Below, in pieces: positions 1 through 8,457 of a DNA stretch of 64,000 nucleotides; the stretch's first letter is position 1; each line of letters begins with the position of its first letter. This DNA comes from Pseudomonas laurentiana (lineage in GTDB: Bacteria; Pseudomonadota; Gammaproteobacteria; Pseudomonadales; Pseudomonadaceae). Below the pieces are notes generated by a model. It saw only the letters and a list, made by a program, of their open reading frames with translations, ran no database searches and was not told the DNA's origin. The translations under genes were made by a program, and so were the position numbers. Location: positions 124,001-188,000 of the forward strand of contig NZ_BMQU01000010.1 in assembly GCF_014648275.1 (NCBI RefSeq), given 5' to 3'.

Positions 1-223
1 GAGAGTGGGTTATATTCAAAATCGAAAAAATATAGACAAGAAACGCTTATGTCAAAGGTCGAAAGTGAACGGTCATTCACAATCTGACTATTGGTTTGCG
101 TGTTGTTGTTGGGGGGCGCAATGGCTGTGCTTGGGCGGGATGTAGCCCCTTGTGTAGCTGCTCTGTAGGTTTTGTCCTAAAGTAGCCGACGAAATTTGTC
201 TTTACGGCCTGACAGGAGTCCGC
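1..223. other. Non-coding left edge
   Basis: No convincing gene lies here. The stretch is AT-richer than what follows and probably holds the promoter region of the downstream ybaK-like gene, and perhaps that of a gene to the left of the window. A purine-rich AGGAG Shine-Dalgarno sequence at about 214-218 belongs to the ybaK-like gene. I see no confident -10/-35 pair or operator. Confidence 0.5.
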
Positions 224-694
224 ATGACCCCCGCTCTCGATCTATTGAAAAAGGTTCGTGCCGAACATCGGGTACACAGCTACGAACATGACCCCAAGGC
301 GGCCTCCTATGGTTTGGAGGCTGCTGAGAAGTTGGGGCTGGAGCCAGCTCGGGTGTTCAAGACGCTATTGGCCAGCAGCGAGAAGGGCGAGTTACTGGTG
401 GCGGTGGTTCCGGTGGCAGGCTCTCTCGACCTTAAGGCCTTGGCCCATGCTGCCGGTGTGAAGAAATGCGAGATGGCCGACCCCGCAGCCGCTCAGCGTG
501 CCACGGGTTATCTTTTAGGGGGCATCAGCCCGCTGGGGCAGAAGAAGCGCTTGCGCACGTTCATTGATCAGTCGGCACAGCCGCTGCCGACGATCTTTGT
601 CAGTGCGGGGCGCCGTGGCCTGGAAGTGGAGTTGGCGGCTGGTGTATTGGCGACCCATACGCAGGCCAGCTTTGCCGAGATCGCCCGCGATTGA
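224..694 (+). CDS. ybaK: Cys-tRNA(Pro)/Cys-tRNA(Cys) deacylase, YbaK/EbsC family
   Basis: At 156 residues this matches the usual length of YbaK. The family hydrolyses cysteine mischarged on tRNA(Pro), a cytosolic trans-editing reaction that backs up prolyl-tRNA synthetase. The sequence shows the family core: an N-terminal segment with HSYEHD, then RVFKTLL with the conserved lysine at about residue 46, then a VVPVAGSLDLKALA stretch and the GYLLGGISPLGQKK loop typical of the substrate pocket. The ATG at 224 is preceded by AGGAG. It stands alone, convergent with the ABC ATPase gene beyond a REP-like palindrome. Identification rests on family motifs; the editing substrate is inferred. Confidence 0.9.
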   Translation: MTPALDLLKKVRAEHRVHSYEHDPKAASYGLEAAEKLGLEPARVFKTLLASSEKGELLVAVVPVAGSLDLKALAHAAGVKKCEMADPAAAQRATGYLLGGISPLGQKKRLRTFIDQSAQPLPTIFVSAGRRGLEVELAAGVLATHTQASFAEIARD

Positions 695-762
695 TACCTG
701 CAGGCTTGTGTATCGATAATGTTGGCCGGGTCAGCCGTGCAGCAATGCTGGTATCGGCCTGC

Positions 763-782
763 GGGGCGGGCAAGCCCGCCCC
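763..782. repeat. REP-like palindrome
   Basis: GGGGCGGG-CAAG-CCCGCCCC is a perfect 8-bp stem with a 4-nt loop, flanked by CCTGC and CTGGCG. It lies in the 94-bp gap between two convergent genes. The core GCGGGC..GCCCGC and its surroundings resemble the abundant extragenic palindromes of the P. putida and P. syringae groups. It may also act as a transcript-end hairpin. Only one copy was recognised in the window. Confidence 0.55.
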
Positions 783-788
783 TGGCGA

Positions 789-1898
789 TCAAGCGGCCGG
801 GCTGTAGCGACGCACGCCGCTGTCGCCAGGCTGGAGCTGTGCGGCAACGCTGCCGGGTGCCGGAAACAGCACCAGGTGGTCGGCAGCAACCACGATACCG
901 ACTTCGCTGCCGGGCAAATGGTCGATGTGGCTGGGGAAAATCGCTTCAAGCTGGCTGCCTGTGGCCAGTTGCAGGCGATACAGCGTGGACGCGCCGAGGA
1001 AGCTCTTGCCGACGATGCGTGCCTTGAGGGCGCTGTCGGGTGCGTAGACGATATCGTCTGGTCGCAGCAGTACATCCACCGAACTGCCAAGTGCCATGGT
1101 GTAGGCGCGATTGCCAGATAACTCGCCGAGTTCGGTTTGCACCGACTCCGGGCTGGTCAGTTGACCACGAATGAAGTAGCCCTGACCAATGAAGCTGGCC
1201 ACGAAAGGGGTCAGGGGTTCATGGTACAGATTGTAAGGTGTATCCCACTGTTCCAGCCGTCCTTCCTTGAATACGCCGACATGGTCGCTGACCGCAAAGG
1301 CTTCTTCCTGATCGTGGGTGACCAGGATGGCGCTGGTGCCGCGGCTCTTGAGAATGTCGCGTACTTCATGGCTGAGGCGTCGACGCAACTCGACATCAAG
1401 GTTCGAGAACGGCTCATCAAGCAGCAGCAGCTGTGGTTCCGGGGCCAAGGCGCGGGCCAGGGCAACCCGTTGTTGCTGGCCACCAGAAAGTTCATGAGGG
1501 TAACGCTGGCCCAGGCCACCGAGCTTGACCAGCTCAAGCATTTCCTCGATGACCTGTTGCTGCTGTGGGTGCTTGCCAATGCCGAATGCGATGTTCTGCG
1601 CCACGGTGAGGTGCGGAAACAGTGCATAGTCCTGGAATACCATGCCGATTCGGCGCTTCTCTGGCGCGAGGGTGAAGCCTGCTTTGGAGATGACCTCGCC
1701 GGCCAGCTGGATCTCGCCCTCATGTACGGGCTCAAAGCCAGCGATGGCGCGTAGCGTGGTGGTTTTCCCGCACCCGGAGGAACCGAGCAAACAACCGATA
1801 TCGCCGGCGTTCAGGTGCAGGTTGAGGTTCTGGACAACGCGCTGGCCTTGGTACCCACAGGCCAGGTTGCGAAGGTTGAGCAGTAAAGGTTGACTCAT
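789..1898 (-). CDS. ABC transporter ATP-binding protein, FbpC/PotA type
   Basis: This 369-residue ATPase has a complete nucleotide-binding domain. The Walker A motif is GSSGCGKT near residue 40, the Q-loop is [11 protein letters not shown], the signature is [15 protein letters not shown], the Walker B is [12 protein letters not shown], and the switch histidine is in [11 protein letters not shown]-terminal TOBE-like domain of about 130 residues follows, as in importers of ferric iron, polyamines, phosphonate or thiosulfate. No permease or binding protein is adjacent, so the substrate is unknown. Its ATG overlaps the argF stop by 4 bp, which implies co-translation with argF. The same argF-ABC pairing occurs in other pseudomonads. 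Confidence 0.88.
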   Translation of the reverse strand: MSQPLLLNLRNLACGYQGQRVVQNLNLHLNAGDIGCLLGSSGCGKTTTLRAIAGFEPVHEGEIQLAGEVISKAGFTLAPEKRRIGMVFQDYALFPHLTVAQNIAFGIGKHPQQQQVIEEMLELVKLGGLGQRYPHELSGGQQQRVALARALAPEPQLLLLDEPFSNLDVELRRRLSHEVRDILKSRGTSAILVTHDQEEAFAVSDHVGVFKEGRLEQWDTPYNLYHEPLTPFVASFIGQGYFIRGQLTSPESVQTELGELSGNRAYTMALGSSVDVLLRPDDIVYAPDSALKARIVGKSFLGASTLYRLQLATGSQLEAIFPSHIDHLPGSEVGIVVAADHLVLFPAPGSVAAQLQPGDSGVRRYSPAA

Positions 1899-2815
1899 GC
1901 GTGGTGGTAAGCCGGTTCAACAAGAAATTCAAGAAGCGCCTTCTGTGCGTGCAGACGGTTTTCCGCCTGGTCCCAGGCGACCGAACGAGGGTCGTCGAGA
2001 AGGTCCATGCTGATCTCCTCGCCACGATGGGCGGGCAGGCAGTGCATGAACAGCACATCGGGGGCAGCGAGGTCGAGCAGCTCGCGCGTTACCTGGTAAG
2101 GCGCGAATGTCGCCAGACGTCGTGCAGTTTCCTCCTCCTGGCCCATGGAAGTCCAGACATCGGTGCTCACCAGGTGGGCACCCCGCACCGCGTCTTTCGG
2201 ATCACGGACGATCGTGACGCGGTCTCCGGCCTGGGCGACGAATTGAGGGTTCGGTTCGTAGTCTTCCGGGCAGGCGATGCGCAATTGGAAGTCGAACTGG
2301 ATGGCGGCTTCTATATAGCTGTTGCACATGTTGTTGCCGTCGCCGATCCAGGCCACGGTCTTGCCCTGGATCGAACCGCGATGCTCGAGGAATGTCTGCA
2401 TGTCGGCCAGCAGTTGGCAAGGGTGCAGGTCATCGGACAGGCCGTTGATCACCGGCACCCGCGAATTGGCAGCGAATTCGGTGAGGGTGCTGTGGGCGAA
2501 GGTACGGATCATCACGGCATCGAGCATGCGCGACATGACAATGGCGCAGTCGCTGATCGGTTCGCCACGACCCAGTTGGGTATCGCGTGGCGAAAGGAAG
2601 ATCGCCTGACCGCCAAGCTGGATCATGCCTGCTTCGAATGACAGCCGTGTACGGGTAGAGGATTTCTCGAAGATCATCCCCAGTACGCGGTTCTTCAGGG
2701 GCTCGAACAACACGCCTCGGTTACGCAGGTCCTTCAGCTCGGTGCCACGACGGAGCACACCGAGCAGTTCGTCGGGGGTGCAGTCCATCAGGGAGAGAAA
2801 GTGCCTTGCGTTCAT
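1895..2815 (-). CDS. argF: Ornithine carbamoyltransferase, anabolic
   Basis: The enzyme converts ornithine and carbamoyl phosphate to citrulline in cytosolic arginine biosynthesis. At about 306 residues it has the normal length. The carbamoyl-phosphate loop is FEKSSTRTR near residue 48, HPCQ is the second phosphate-binding motif, and [12 protein letters not shown] carries the ornithine-binding cysteine. Two ATG codons are adjacent (2818 and 2815); I chose the second to match family N-termini, and the difference is one residue. A tandem ArgR-type site lies upstream at 2922-2963. It overlaps the downstream ABC ATPase gene by 4 bp. Confidence 0.96.
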   Translation of the reverse strand: MNARHFLSLMDCTPDELLGVLRRGTELKDLRNRGVLFEPLKNRVLGMIFEKSSTRTRLSFEAGMIQLGGQAIFLSPRDTQLGRGEPISDCAIVMSRMLDAVMIRTFAHSTLTEFAANSRVPVINGLSDDLHPCQLLADMQTFLEHRGSIQGKTVAWIGDGNNMCNSYIEAAIQFDFQLRIACPEDYEPNPQFVAQAGDRVTIVRDPKDAVRGAHLVSTDVWTSMGQEEETARRLATFAPYQVTRELLDLAAPDVLFMHCLPAHRGEEISMDLLDDPRSVAWDQAENRLHAQKALLEFLVEPAYHHA

Positions 2816-2921
2816 CATTGACTACCTTTTTGCAACAGACCGCAGATCATCAAAAACCGGTTTTTTGGAAAAACGGGTGAGACCTGCGGCGAAAGCCGCA
2901 CGTGGCGACGAAATTAGGGGG

Positions 2922-2963
2922 AGACGCAATACTATAATTAAATGTCGCGTCTTACCAAGAGGG
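2922..2963. promoter_or_regulatory. Tandem ArgR-type operator, argF promoter region
   Basis: Pseudomonas ArgR binds tandem half-sites of the form TGTCGC-N8-AA-N5, a 21-bp unit. Here TGTCGC lies at 2943-2948 with AA at 2957-2958, exactly 8 nt later. One unit upstream, AGACGC (4 of 6 matches) lies at 2922-2927 with AA at 2936-2937. The spacing and position, about 110-150 bp upstream of argF, fit arginine repression. One half-site is good and one is degenerate. Confidence 0.65.
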
Positions 2964-3222
2964 GCTGCAACATCGGCACTGCCAAATGTTTCATAGCCCA
3001 TTGGGGCGCAGATTTTTTGTATGCACCGCAAGGTTTTACACTGCCTGCCAGCGGCTTGGCAAACTCTGCTCACTCGGGTGAGTGCTTCGCTGCATCGGGT
3101 GCCCGGTCATCCACGCATCAGGTGCACGGTGTCAGCTCAATCAAGAAGGGAATTGCACCAGGCCGCTGTGACGGTGGTCAAATGTGCGCCGTGACGGGGG
3201 GGCGTTGCGGGATGTCGGCAAG

Positions 3223-3241
3223 GCCGAGCGTCGCGCTCGGC
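3223..3241 (+). other. Inverted repeat upstream of grxD
   Basis: GCCGAGCG and CGCTCGGC form a perfect 8-bp stem around a TCG loop, followed by TTTCC. It could be the end of a short transcript or an element of the grxD leader. Nothing in the sequence decides between these. Confidence 0.35.
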
Positions 3242-3302
3242 TTTCCGATACAATGCGTCACCGTGCCGACAACCGCGTCGGAAAGTTCAGCCGAGGTGCT
3301 CC

Positions 3303-3638
3303 ATGGATATCATCGAAACAATCAAAGAGCAGATTGCTAACAACACCATTCTGCTTTACATGAAAGGCTCGCCCAATGCTCCGCAGTGCGGCTTCTCCGC
3401 CAAAGCGGCGCAAGCGGTAATGGGTTGCGGCGAGAAGTTCGCTTACGTGGACATCCTGCAAAACCCTGAAATTCGTGCCAATCTGCCGAAGTACGCCAAC
3501 TGGCCAACCTTCCCACAACTGTGGGTGGCCGGTGAGCTGGTCGGCGGCAGCGACATCATGACCGAGATGTTCGCCAATGGTGAACTGCAGGCTCTGATCA
3601 AGGACGCCGCTGCCAAGGCCAAGGCTGCCGAGGCCTGA
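3303..3638 (+). CDS. grxD: Monothiol glutaredoxin, Grx4 type
   Basis: This is a 111-residue monothiol glutaredoxin with the active site CGFS at residues 29-32, preceded by KGSPNAPQ. Later motifs are TFPQLWV, with the cis-proline, and GELVGGSDI. The family binds a bridging [2Fe-2S] cluster with glutathione and delivers it to cytosolic iron-sulfur targets. Its neighbours are the iron-storage gene bfr and its ferredoxin bfd, which fits a role in iron homeostasis. It ends at a perfect bidirectional terminator shared with bfr. Confidence 0.95.
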   Translation: MDIIETIKEQIANNTILLYMKGSPNAPQCGFSAKAAQAVMGCGEKFAYVDILQNPEIRANLPKYANWPTFPQLWVAGELVGGSDIMTEMFANGELQALIKDAAAKAKAAEA

Positions 3639-3650
3639 TTCTTGTCAGCC

Positions 3651-3683
3651 AACAAAAAGCCCCGCATTGCGGGGCTTTTTGTT
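3651..3683. terminator. Bidirectional terminator, grxD / bfr
   Basis: AACAAAAAGCCCCGC pairs perfectly over 15 bp with GCGGGGCTTTTTGTT around an ATT loop. The T-run on each strand makes it a rho-independent terminator for both convergent genes. Confidence 0.93.
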
Positions 3684-3702
3684 GGCTGTCAGAAAGATGG
3701 GC

Positions 3703-4173
3703 TTATTCGCCCATCTGCGACTGCAGGTAATTTTCCAGGCCGACCTTGTCGATCAGGCTCAGTTGAGTTTCCAGCCAGTCGATGTGTTCTTCCTCGGCTT
3801 CGAGGATGTCTTCCAGCAATTCGCGGCTACCGAAGTCGCCAACCGTTTCGCAGTGGGCAATCGCGGCCTTGAGATCGGCCAGACCTGTGTGCTCGATTTT
3901 CAGGTCGCACTGAAGCATTTCCTTGGTGTGCTCACCAATGAACAGTTTGCCGAGGTCCTGCACGTTAGGGATGCCTTCGAGAAACAGAATCCGCTTGATC
4001 AGTTTGTCAGCGTGTTTCATCTCATCGATGGATTCTTTGTACTCATGCTTGCCGAGCTTATCCAGGCCCCAGTCTTCATACATGCGGGCATGCAGGAAGT
4101 ATTGGTTGATTGCGACCAGCTCGTTTCCGAGGATCTTGTTGAGATGCTGGATGACGCTAACGTCGCCTTTCAT
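3703..4173 (-). CDS. bfr: Bacterioferritin
   Basis: At 156 residues this is a normal-length bacterioferritin subunit, which assembles into a 24-mer haem-containing iron-storage shell in the cytosol. The four-helix ferroxidase pattern is visible: E18 in [28 protein letters not shown] with the E51, haem-ligand M52 and H54 region, and [10 protein letters not shown] with E127 and H130. Its partner gene bfd lies upstream on the same strand but in a separate transcription unit, since a terminator lies between them. The long AT-rich leader at 4200-4310 could hold iron-responsive elements, but I could not define one. Confidence 0.95.
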   Translation of the reverse strand: MKGDVSVIQHLNKILGNELVAINQYFLHARMYEDWGLDKLGKHEYKESIDEMKHADKLIKRILFLEGIPNVQDLGKLFIGEHTKEMLQCDLKIEHTGLADLKAAIAHCETVGDFGSRELLEDILEAEEEHIDWLETQLSLIDKVGLENYLQSQMGE

Positions 4174-4328
4174 GATGGGGTCCTGCCCTATAGTGTGCCA
4201 ATCGCTTGGAGTTTGAGCCGGACAACTTTTGCTGTCAAACCTAAGTGGTTGAATAATAAATAAAAATTAATAGTAATAAGAATGTTTTTGTTCCGCGTTT
4301 TAACCCTAACCGCTTGAATTACAGGCAT

Positions 4329-4353
4329 AAAAAACCGGACACAGGGTCCGGTT
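4329..4353 (-). terminator. bfd terminator
   Basis: AACCGGAC and GTCCGGTT form an 8-bp stem. Reading on the minus strand it is followed by TTTTTT, directly downstream of the bfd stop codon. Confidence 0.85.
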
Positions 4354-4379
4354 CTTGGAAAGTTCTGAATTACTCTGAA

Positions 4380-4598
4380 TTATGCTGCAGTAAATTCGAC
4401 CGGATAAGGCAGTGCTGCCTGGCTGACTTGCAGCTCGGTCAAGGTCTCGCGAACGACTTGCTTGGCCAGGCAGGCGCATTTACCGCACTGAGTGCCCACG
4501 TTGGTGGCATCACGTACATCACGGTAGCTGCAGCAGCCATCGTAGATTGCATCGCGGATCTGTCCGTCGGTAACACCAACACAAAGACACACATACAT
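4380..4598 (-). CDS. bfd: Bacterioferritin-associated ferredoxin
   Basis: This 72-residue [2Fe-2S] ferredoxin docks on bacterioferritin and supplies electrons to release stored iron. Cluster cysteines C4, C6, C38 and C41 appear in CLCVGVT and QCGKCAC, the exact Bfd spacing. The frame is open further upstream, but the start is placed at the ATG that gives MYVCLC, as in the family; the upstream extension (up to 36 residues) is not conserved. A Fur-like box lies about 45-60 bp upstream at 4641-4661. The protein carries a C-terminal extension of roughly 12 residues beyond the cluster domain. Confidence 0.93.
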   Translation of the reverse strand: MYVCLCVGVTDGQIRDAIYDGCCSYRDVRDATNVGTQCGKCACLAKQVVRETLTELQVSQAALPYPVEFTAA

Positions 4599-4640
4599 AG
4601 AGGAGACCATCGCGGCTAAAGGCTCAATGCGAGGGATCTT

Positions 4641-4661
4641 AATGTTAATGAGAATGCTTGT
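4641..4661 (-). promoter_or_regulatory. Putative Fur box upstream of bfd
   Basis: The plus-strand sequence AATGTTAATGAGAATGCTTG resembles the hexamer-type Fur site, with AATGAGAATG as the best part. It lies 43-63 bp upstream of the bfd start, where a repressor could block the promoter. Pseudomonas bfd genes are known to be iron-repressed. The match is partial. Confidence 0.55.
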
Positions 4662-4833
4662 CAAAGCACTTTGTCGGGTGACCCTGCATGCCACGACGGA
4701 CGGCACACTGTTGTGTGGCTGTCCTTAAATTCGGCGGTACACGTTGGGCGGTGTATGATGGTCAGTCCATGCGATGCCAGGTGGGCCACGTGCCCTGCTG
4801 TGCATACCATTCCACCACATCAGGAGATATCGA

Positions 4834-5436
4834 ATGAGCGTGCTCGTAGGCAAAAAAGCCCCGGATTTCACGGTTCCAGCCGTACTCGGCAATGGCGAGA
4901 TCGTCGACAGCTTCAACCTGGCTTCGGCCATCAAGGGCAAGTACGGCCTGGTGTTCTTCTACCCACTGGACTTCACTTTCGTCTGCCCGTCCGAGCTGAT
5001 TGCTCTGGATCACCGCATTCCTGAATTCCAGGCGCGTAACGTCGAAGTCATCGGCGTCTCGATCGACTCGCATTTCACTCACAACGCCTGGCGTAACACC
5101 CCGGTCAACAACGGCGGTATCGGCCCGGTCAAATACACCCTGGCTGCTGACATCACCCACGAAATCTGCAAGGCCTATGACGTTGAGTCCGAGGGCGGTG
5201 TAGCGTTCCGTGGCGCGTTCCTGATCGACACCAACGGTGTCGTTCGTTCGCAGATCGTCAACGACCTGCCGCTGGGTCGTAACATGGACGAGCTGCTGCG
5301 TCTGGTTGATGCCTTGCAATTCCACGAAGAGCACGGCGAAGTCTGCCCTGCCAACTGGAAAAAAGGTGACAAGGGCATGACCGCTTCGCCAGAAGGCGTT
5401 GCTGCTTACCTGAGCGAGAATGCTGGCAAGCTGTAA
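4834..5436 (+). CDS. 2-Cys peroxiredoxin (AhpC/TSA family)
   Basis: This 200-residue typical 2-Cys peroxiredoxin reduces hydrogen peroxide and organic hydroperoxides in the cytosol. The peroxidatic cysteine is C51 in PLDFTFVCPSE and the resolving cysteine is C171 in GEVCPANW. GGIGP and FRGAFLID motifs are also present. The start ATG is chosen because AGGAG lies 7 nt upstream and the N-terminus MSVLVGKKAPDF matches the family; the frame is open for 20 further codons upstream. Its position next to bfr and bfd is conserved in Pseudomonas and suggests a link between peroxide defence and iron handling. The reductant partner is not in the window. Confidence 0.94.
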   Translation: MSVLVGKKAPDFTVPAVLGNGEIVDSFNLASAIKGKYGLVFFYPLDFTFVCPSELIALDHRIPEFQARNVEVIGVSIDSHFTHNAWRNTPVNNGGIGPVKYTLAADITHEICKAYDVESEGGVAFRGAFLIDTNGVVRSQIVNDLPLGRNMDELLRLVDALQFHEEHGEVCPANWKKGDKGMTASPEGVAAYLSENAGKL

Positions 5437-5440
5437 GCGC

Positions 5441-5485
5441 CACGCATAAAAAAACCGGCCCATGTGGCCGGTTTTTTTATGCGTG
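5441..5485. terminator. Bidirectional terminator, peroxiredoxin / rnt
   Basis: A perfect 20-bp stem starts CACGCATAAAAAAACC and returns as GGTTTTTTTATGCGTG around a 5-nt loop. Both strands carry a T-run, so it serves both convergent genes. Confidence 0.93.
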
Positions 5486-5495
5486 GATGTCGACG

Positions 5496-6167
5496 TCAGT
5501 CGTCGAAGTCCTGCCAGCCGCCCATTTGTTTCCAGCGGTTGACGATGCCGCAGAACAGCTCGGCGGTTTTTTCGGTGTCGTAGCGGGCAGAGTGTGCTTC
5601 GCGCCCGTCAAAGTCGATGTCGGCACTTTGACACGCCCTGGCCAGTACGGTTTGACCATACGCCAAGCCCGCCAGGGTGGCAGTGTCGAAGCTGGAGAAC
5701 GGATGAAACGGGTTGCGCTTCATGTCGTTCCGGGTTACGGCAGCATTAAGGAAACCCAGGTCGAAACTGCTGTTGTGGCCGACCAGGATTGCCCGTTTGC
5801 AGCCATTGGCCTTCAGGGCCTTGCGTACACCGCGGAAAATATCGGTTAGCGCTGCTTCCTCGCTAACGGCCATGCGTAGCGGATGGTCCAGTTTGATGCC
5901 GGTGAACTCCAAGGCAGCCTGTTCAATGTTGGCGCCTTCAAACGGCTCTACACGGAAGAAATAGGTGTGCTCCGGGAACAGGAATCCTTTCTCATCCATG
6001 CCGATGGTCACGGCGGCAATTTCCAGCAGGGCATCGGTTGCGCAGTTGAAACCGCCCGTCTCGACATCAATTACTACCGGCAGGTAACCACGAAAGCGTT
6101 CGGCCATGGGGTGACGCGGGCCGCCGCTATGACCTTCCTGGTCGAGGTCGAAGTGATCATCACTCAC
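5496..6167 (-). CDS. rnt: Ribonuclease T
   Basis: This 223-residue DEDDh exonuclease trims the 3' ends of tRNAs (CCA turnover) and other stable RNAs. ExoI is [10 protein letters not shown], with the catalytic aspartate and glutamate. ExoII is [12 protein letters not shown]. ExoIII is [14 protein letters not shown], with the general-base histidine. It overlaps the end of pyrC by 4 bp, so the two are co-translated. The order pyrC-rnt is conserved in Pseudomonas. Confidence 0.95.
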   Translation of the reverse strand: MSDDHFDLDQEGHSGGPRHPMAERFRGYLPVVIDVETGGFNCATDALLEIAAVTIGMDEKGFLFPEHTYFFRVEPFEGANIEQAALEFTGIKLDHPLRMAVSEEAALTDIFRGVRKALKANGCKRAILVGHNSSFDLGFLNAAVTRNDMKRNPFHPFSSFDTATLAGLAYGQTVLARACQSADIDFDGREAHSARYDTEKTAELFCGIVNRWKQMGGWQDFDD

Positions 6168-7210
6168 GCATTTTTCTCCAGCAGGCGCCAGCGCAGTTGT
6201 TCACCGGCGCGCAGCGGTACCACGGTGTGCTCGCCGAATGGCAGGCTATCCGGGGCGGTCCAGCTTTCGCGGACCAGGGTAATAGTGTCGGTATTGGTCG
6301 GCAGGCCATAGAACGCAGGACCATGCAGGCTGGCGAAACCTTCGAGTTTGTCCAGCGCGTTGCGCTGTTCGAAGGCTTCGGCATACAGCTCGATAGCGGC
6401 ATAGGCGGTGTAGCAGCCGGCGCAACCGCAGGCCGCTTCCTTGGCGTGACGTGCATGCGGTGCCGAGTCGGTGCCCAGGAAGAACTTGCTGCTGCCACTG
6501 GTGGCGGCATCAAGCAGGGCAACCTGGTGCGTATTGCGCTTGAGGATCGGCAGGCAGTAGTAGTGTGGGCGAATGCCGCCGACCAGCATGTGGTTGCGGT
6601 TGTACAGCAGGTGCTGGGCGGTAATGGTTGCACCGACATTGGCCGGCGCTTCAGTCACGAACTGCACCGCATCGGCCGTTGTAATGTGCTCAAAGACCAC
6701 TTTAAGCGTTGGGAAGCGCTCGACCACGCGGCGCATGTGTTCGTCGATGAACTGCTTCTCGCGGTCGAAGACATCGACCTCGCTACGTGTTACTTCACCG
6801 TGGACCAGTAGCGGCATGCCGACTTCAGCCATGGCCTCGAGCACCGGGAAGATATTGTCGATGCTGGTGACGCCCGAGTCCGAGTTAGTGGTCGCGCCCG
6901 CCGGATAGAGCTTGGCGGCGTGGACGAAACCGCTGGCCTTGGCCGTGCGGATTTCCTCGGGTTGGGTGCGGTCGGTGAGGTACAGGACCATCAACGGCTC
7001 GAAGCGGCTACCAGCCGGACGGGCCGCGAGGATACGTTCGCGATAGGCCCCCGCTTCGGCGGCGTTGCGCACGGGTGGTACCAGGTTTGGCATGATGATC
7101 GCGCGGGCAAAGGTGCGCGCCACATCGCCAACAGTGTGGGGCAGGACGGCACCATCACGAAGATGGATATGCCAGTCGTCAGGACGCAGAAGGGTCAGGC
7201 GGTCGGACAT
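6164..7210 (-). CDS. pyrC: Dihydroorotase, class II
   Basis: This 348-residue zinc amidohydrolase cyclises carbamoyl-aspartate to dihydroorotate in pyrimidine synthesis. DWHIHLRDG carries the metal-binding HxH near residue 12. [12 protein letters not shown] carries the carbamylated bridging lysine, and GTDSAPH carries the catalytic aspartate. I place the start at the ATG giving [12 protein letters not shown]; the frame extends nine codons upstream to a TTG without support. It heads a two-gene unit with rnt. Confidence 0.95.
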   Translation of the reverse strand: MSDRLTLLRPDDWHIHLRDGAVLPHTVGDVARTFARAIIMPNLVPPVRNAAEAGAYRERILAARPAGSRFEPLMVLYLTDRTQPEEIRTAKASGFVHAAKLYPAGATTNSDSGVTSIDNIFPVLEAMAEVGMPLLVHGEVTRSEVDVFDREKQFIDEHMRRVVERFPTLKVVFEHITTADAVQFVTEAPANVGATITAQHLLYNRNHMLVGGIRPHYYCLPILKRNTHQVALLDAATSGSSKFFLGTDSAPHARHAKEAACGCAGCYTAYAAIELYAEAFEQRNALDKLEGFASLHGPAFYGLPTNTDTITLVRESWTAPDSLPFGEHTVVPLRAGEQLRWRLLEKNA

Positions 7211-7341
7211 TGGGGATTCCAGGCGGGTCGAACTCAAGGTGAATGCTACCGGAAAAGCCGGGTCCGAGCACTCGCTATCAAGTTTTGCGGCGGCCTACCG
7301 ATACCTTGCAGGTATGCCGTGAAAAATTTGTGGAGCCGCCC

Positions 7342-8328
7342 GTGCGCCAGCATTATCTAGCCTTGCTCAGCATGTTTACCTGCCTGCCTGCCATGGCCCT
7401 GACGTTCCAGACTCGTCTGGAGAGCGTCGAGTGGAAGGTCGAGGGTGATCAGTTCGAGTGCCGATTGATCCAGCCGATTGCCAATTTTGGCTCTGGTGAG
7501 TTCGTTCGTCGTGCGGGTGAGCAGCCGACCTTCCAGTTGCGCTCGAACAGCAATGTCCTGGGCGCGGGTTCGGCAACCCTGCTTGCCGCTGCCGCGCCAT
7601 GGCAGCCAGGGCGTGGGGATATCAACCTGGGCACTGTTCGCATGGCCCGTAACGGCGTGTTGTTCAATAGCTCGCAGGGCCAGGCCAGCCGCCTGATCAA
7701 TGGCCTGCTGGATGGTCGCAGCACCGTGGTCCGCAATTATGCAGGGGAAGCGGGGCGTTCGATGGACGTGCGCGTGTTGCCGGTCAAGTTCAACCAGGCC
7801 TATGCTGACTATCAGGTCTGTGCGGCCAAGTTGTTGCCGATGAACTATGATCAGGTGCGCCAGACCCGCGTCGACTTTCCGGGCGGTGGGATCGACCTGG
7901 ATTCCAGCGCCCAAGCGCGACTGGATATCATCCTGGACTTTCTCAAGGCCGACCCGACCGTCAATCATATTGAGCTTGATGGGCATTCGGACAACAGCGG
8001 CAATCGCCTGACCAACCGTGACCTGTCCCGTCGTCGTGCGCTGGCGGTCATGGAGTACCTTAAACGTCACGGAGTGGCGGAAGAGCAGATCACCCTGCGG
8101 TTCCATGGTGAGCGGTACCCACTGGCACCGAACAACAGCCCAGCGAACCGTTCGCGCAATCGCCGGGTGAACATTCAACTGGACCGGGTGACGCCCGTTG
8201 AAAAACCGGTAGAAACTGCCAGTGACAAACCACTCGGCAAGGCGCCTGACGCGGCTTCGACAGCGCCGGCTCAGGCTCCGGCTCCGGCAGCCACCCCCTC
8301 CGTTACCAAGCCGGCCGTCAAGTCCTGA
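7342..8328 (+). CDS. motY: MotY-like flagellar T-ring protein, OmpA C-terminal domain
   Basis: The predicted 328-residue exported protein starts with a signal peptide (RQHYLALLSMFTCLPAMA). A MotY-specific N-terminal domain of about 150 residues follows. An OmpA-type peptidoglycan-binding domain then runs over roughly residues 175-290 (ARLDIILDFLKADPTVNHIE, GHSDNSGN, NRDLSRRRALAVMEYL, NRSRNRRV). MotY anchors stator units around the flagellar motor in Vibrio and Pseudomonas. I chose the GTG at 7342 because GGAG lies 6 nt upstream; earlier codons lack any signal. A Pro/Ala/Lys-rich tail of about 40 residues closes it. The position between pyrC and argG matches P. aeruginosa motY. Confidence 0.85.
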   Translation: MRQHYLALLSMFTCLPAMALTFQTRLESVEWKVEGDQFECRLIQPIANFGSGEFVRRAGEQPTFQLRSNSNVLGAGSATLLAAAAPWQPGRGDINLGTVRMARNGVLFNSSQGQASRLINGLLDGRSTVVRNYAGEAGRSMDVRVLPVKFNQAYADYQVCAAKLLPMNYDQVRQTRVDFPGGGIDLDSSAQARLDIILDFLKADPTVNHIELDGHSDNSGNRLTNRDLSRRRALAVMEYLKRHGVAEEQITLRFHGERYPLAPNNSPANRSRNRRVNIQLDRVTPVEKPVETASDKPLGKAPDAASTAPAQAPAPAATPSVTKPAVKS

Positions 8329-8361
8329 GGGGCGACCATCCGTCGCGCCCTCGACCGTTCC

Positions 8362-8403
8362 TGTCGCTTTGTCGTCACAAGCTGTCGCCCCACTGTAAAT
8401 GTT
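8362..8403 (+). promoter_or_regulatory. Tandem ArgR operator upstream of argG
   Basis: TGTCGC lies at 8362-8367 and again at 8383-8388, exactly 21 bp apart. The second is followed after 8 nt by AA (8397-8398), the first by CA (8376-8377). This is the TGTCGC-N8-AA-N5 tandem layout of Pseudomonas ArgR sites. The last base is about 55 bp before the argG start, suited to repression by arginine. Confidence 0.78.
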
Positions 8404-8457
8404 GCAGTAAGACCGGTAGAATCATCGGTTTTCCGTACAACCCCGTGGAGTGATGGC

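Larger units (their letters stand above)
2816..3302. other. argF-grxD divergent intergenic region
   Basis: This 487-bp gap separates the divergent argF and grxD genes. It contains the ArgR-type site near 2922-2963 and an inverted repeat at 3223-3241 just upstream of grxD. Small open frames here have no Shine-Dalgarno sequence or recognisable product, so I leave them out. The length would allow a small RNA, but nothing in it identifies one. Confidence 0.5.

Noticed and set aside
2822-3073. Small reading frame upstream of argF
   Set aside because: No ribosome site, no homologous features, and it overlaps the ArgR-type operator region.
7211-7237. Upstream TTG start for pyrC
   Set aside because: Adds nine unconserved residues; the internal ATG gives the family N-terminus.
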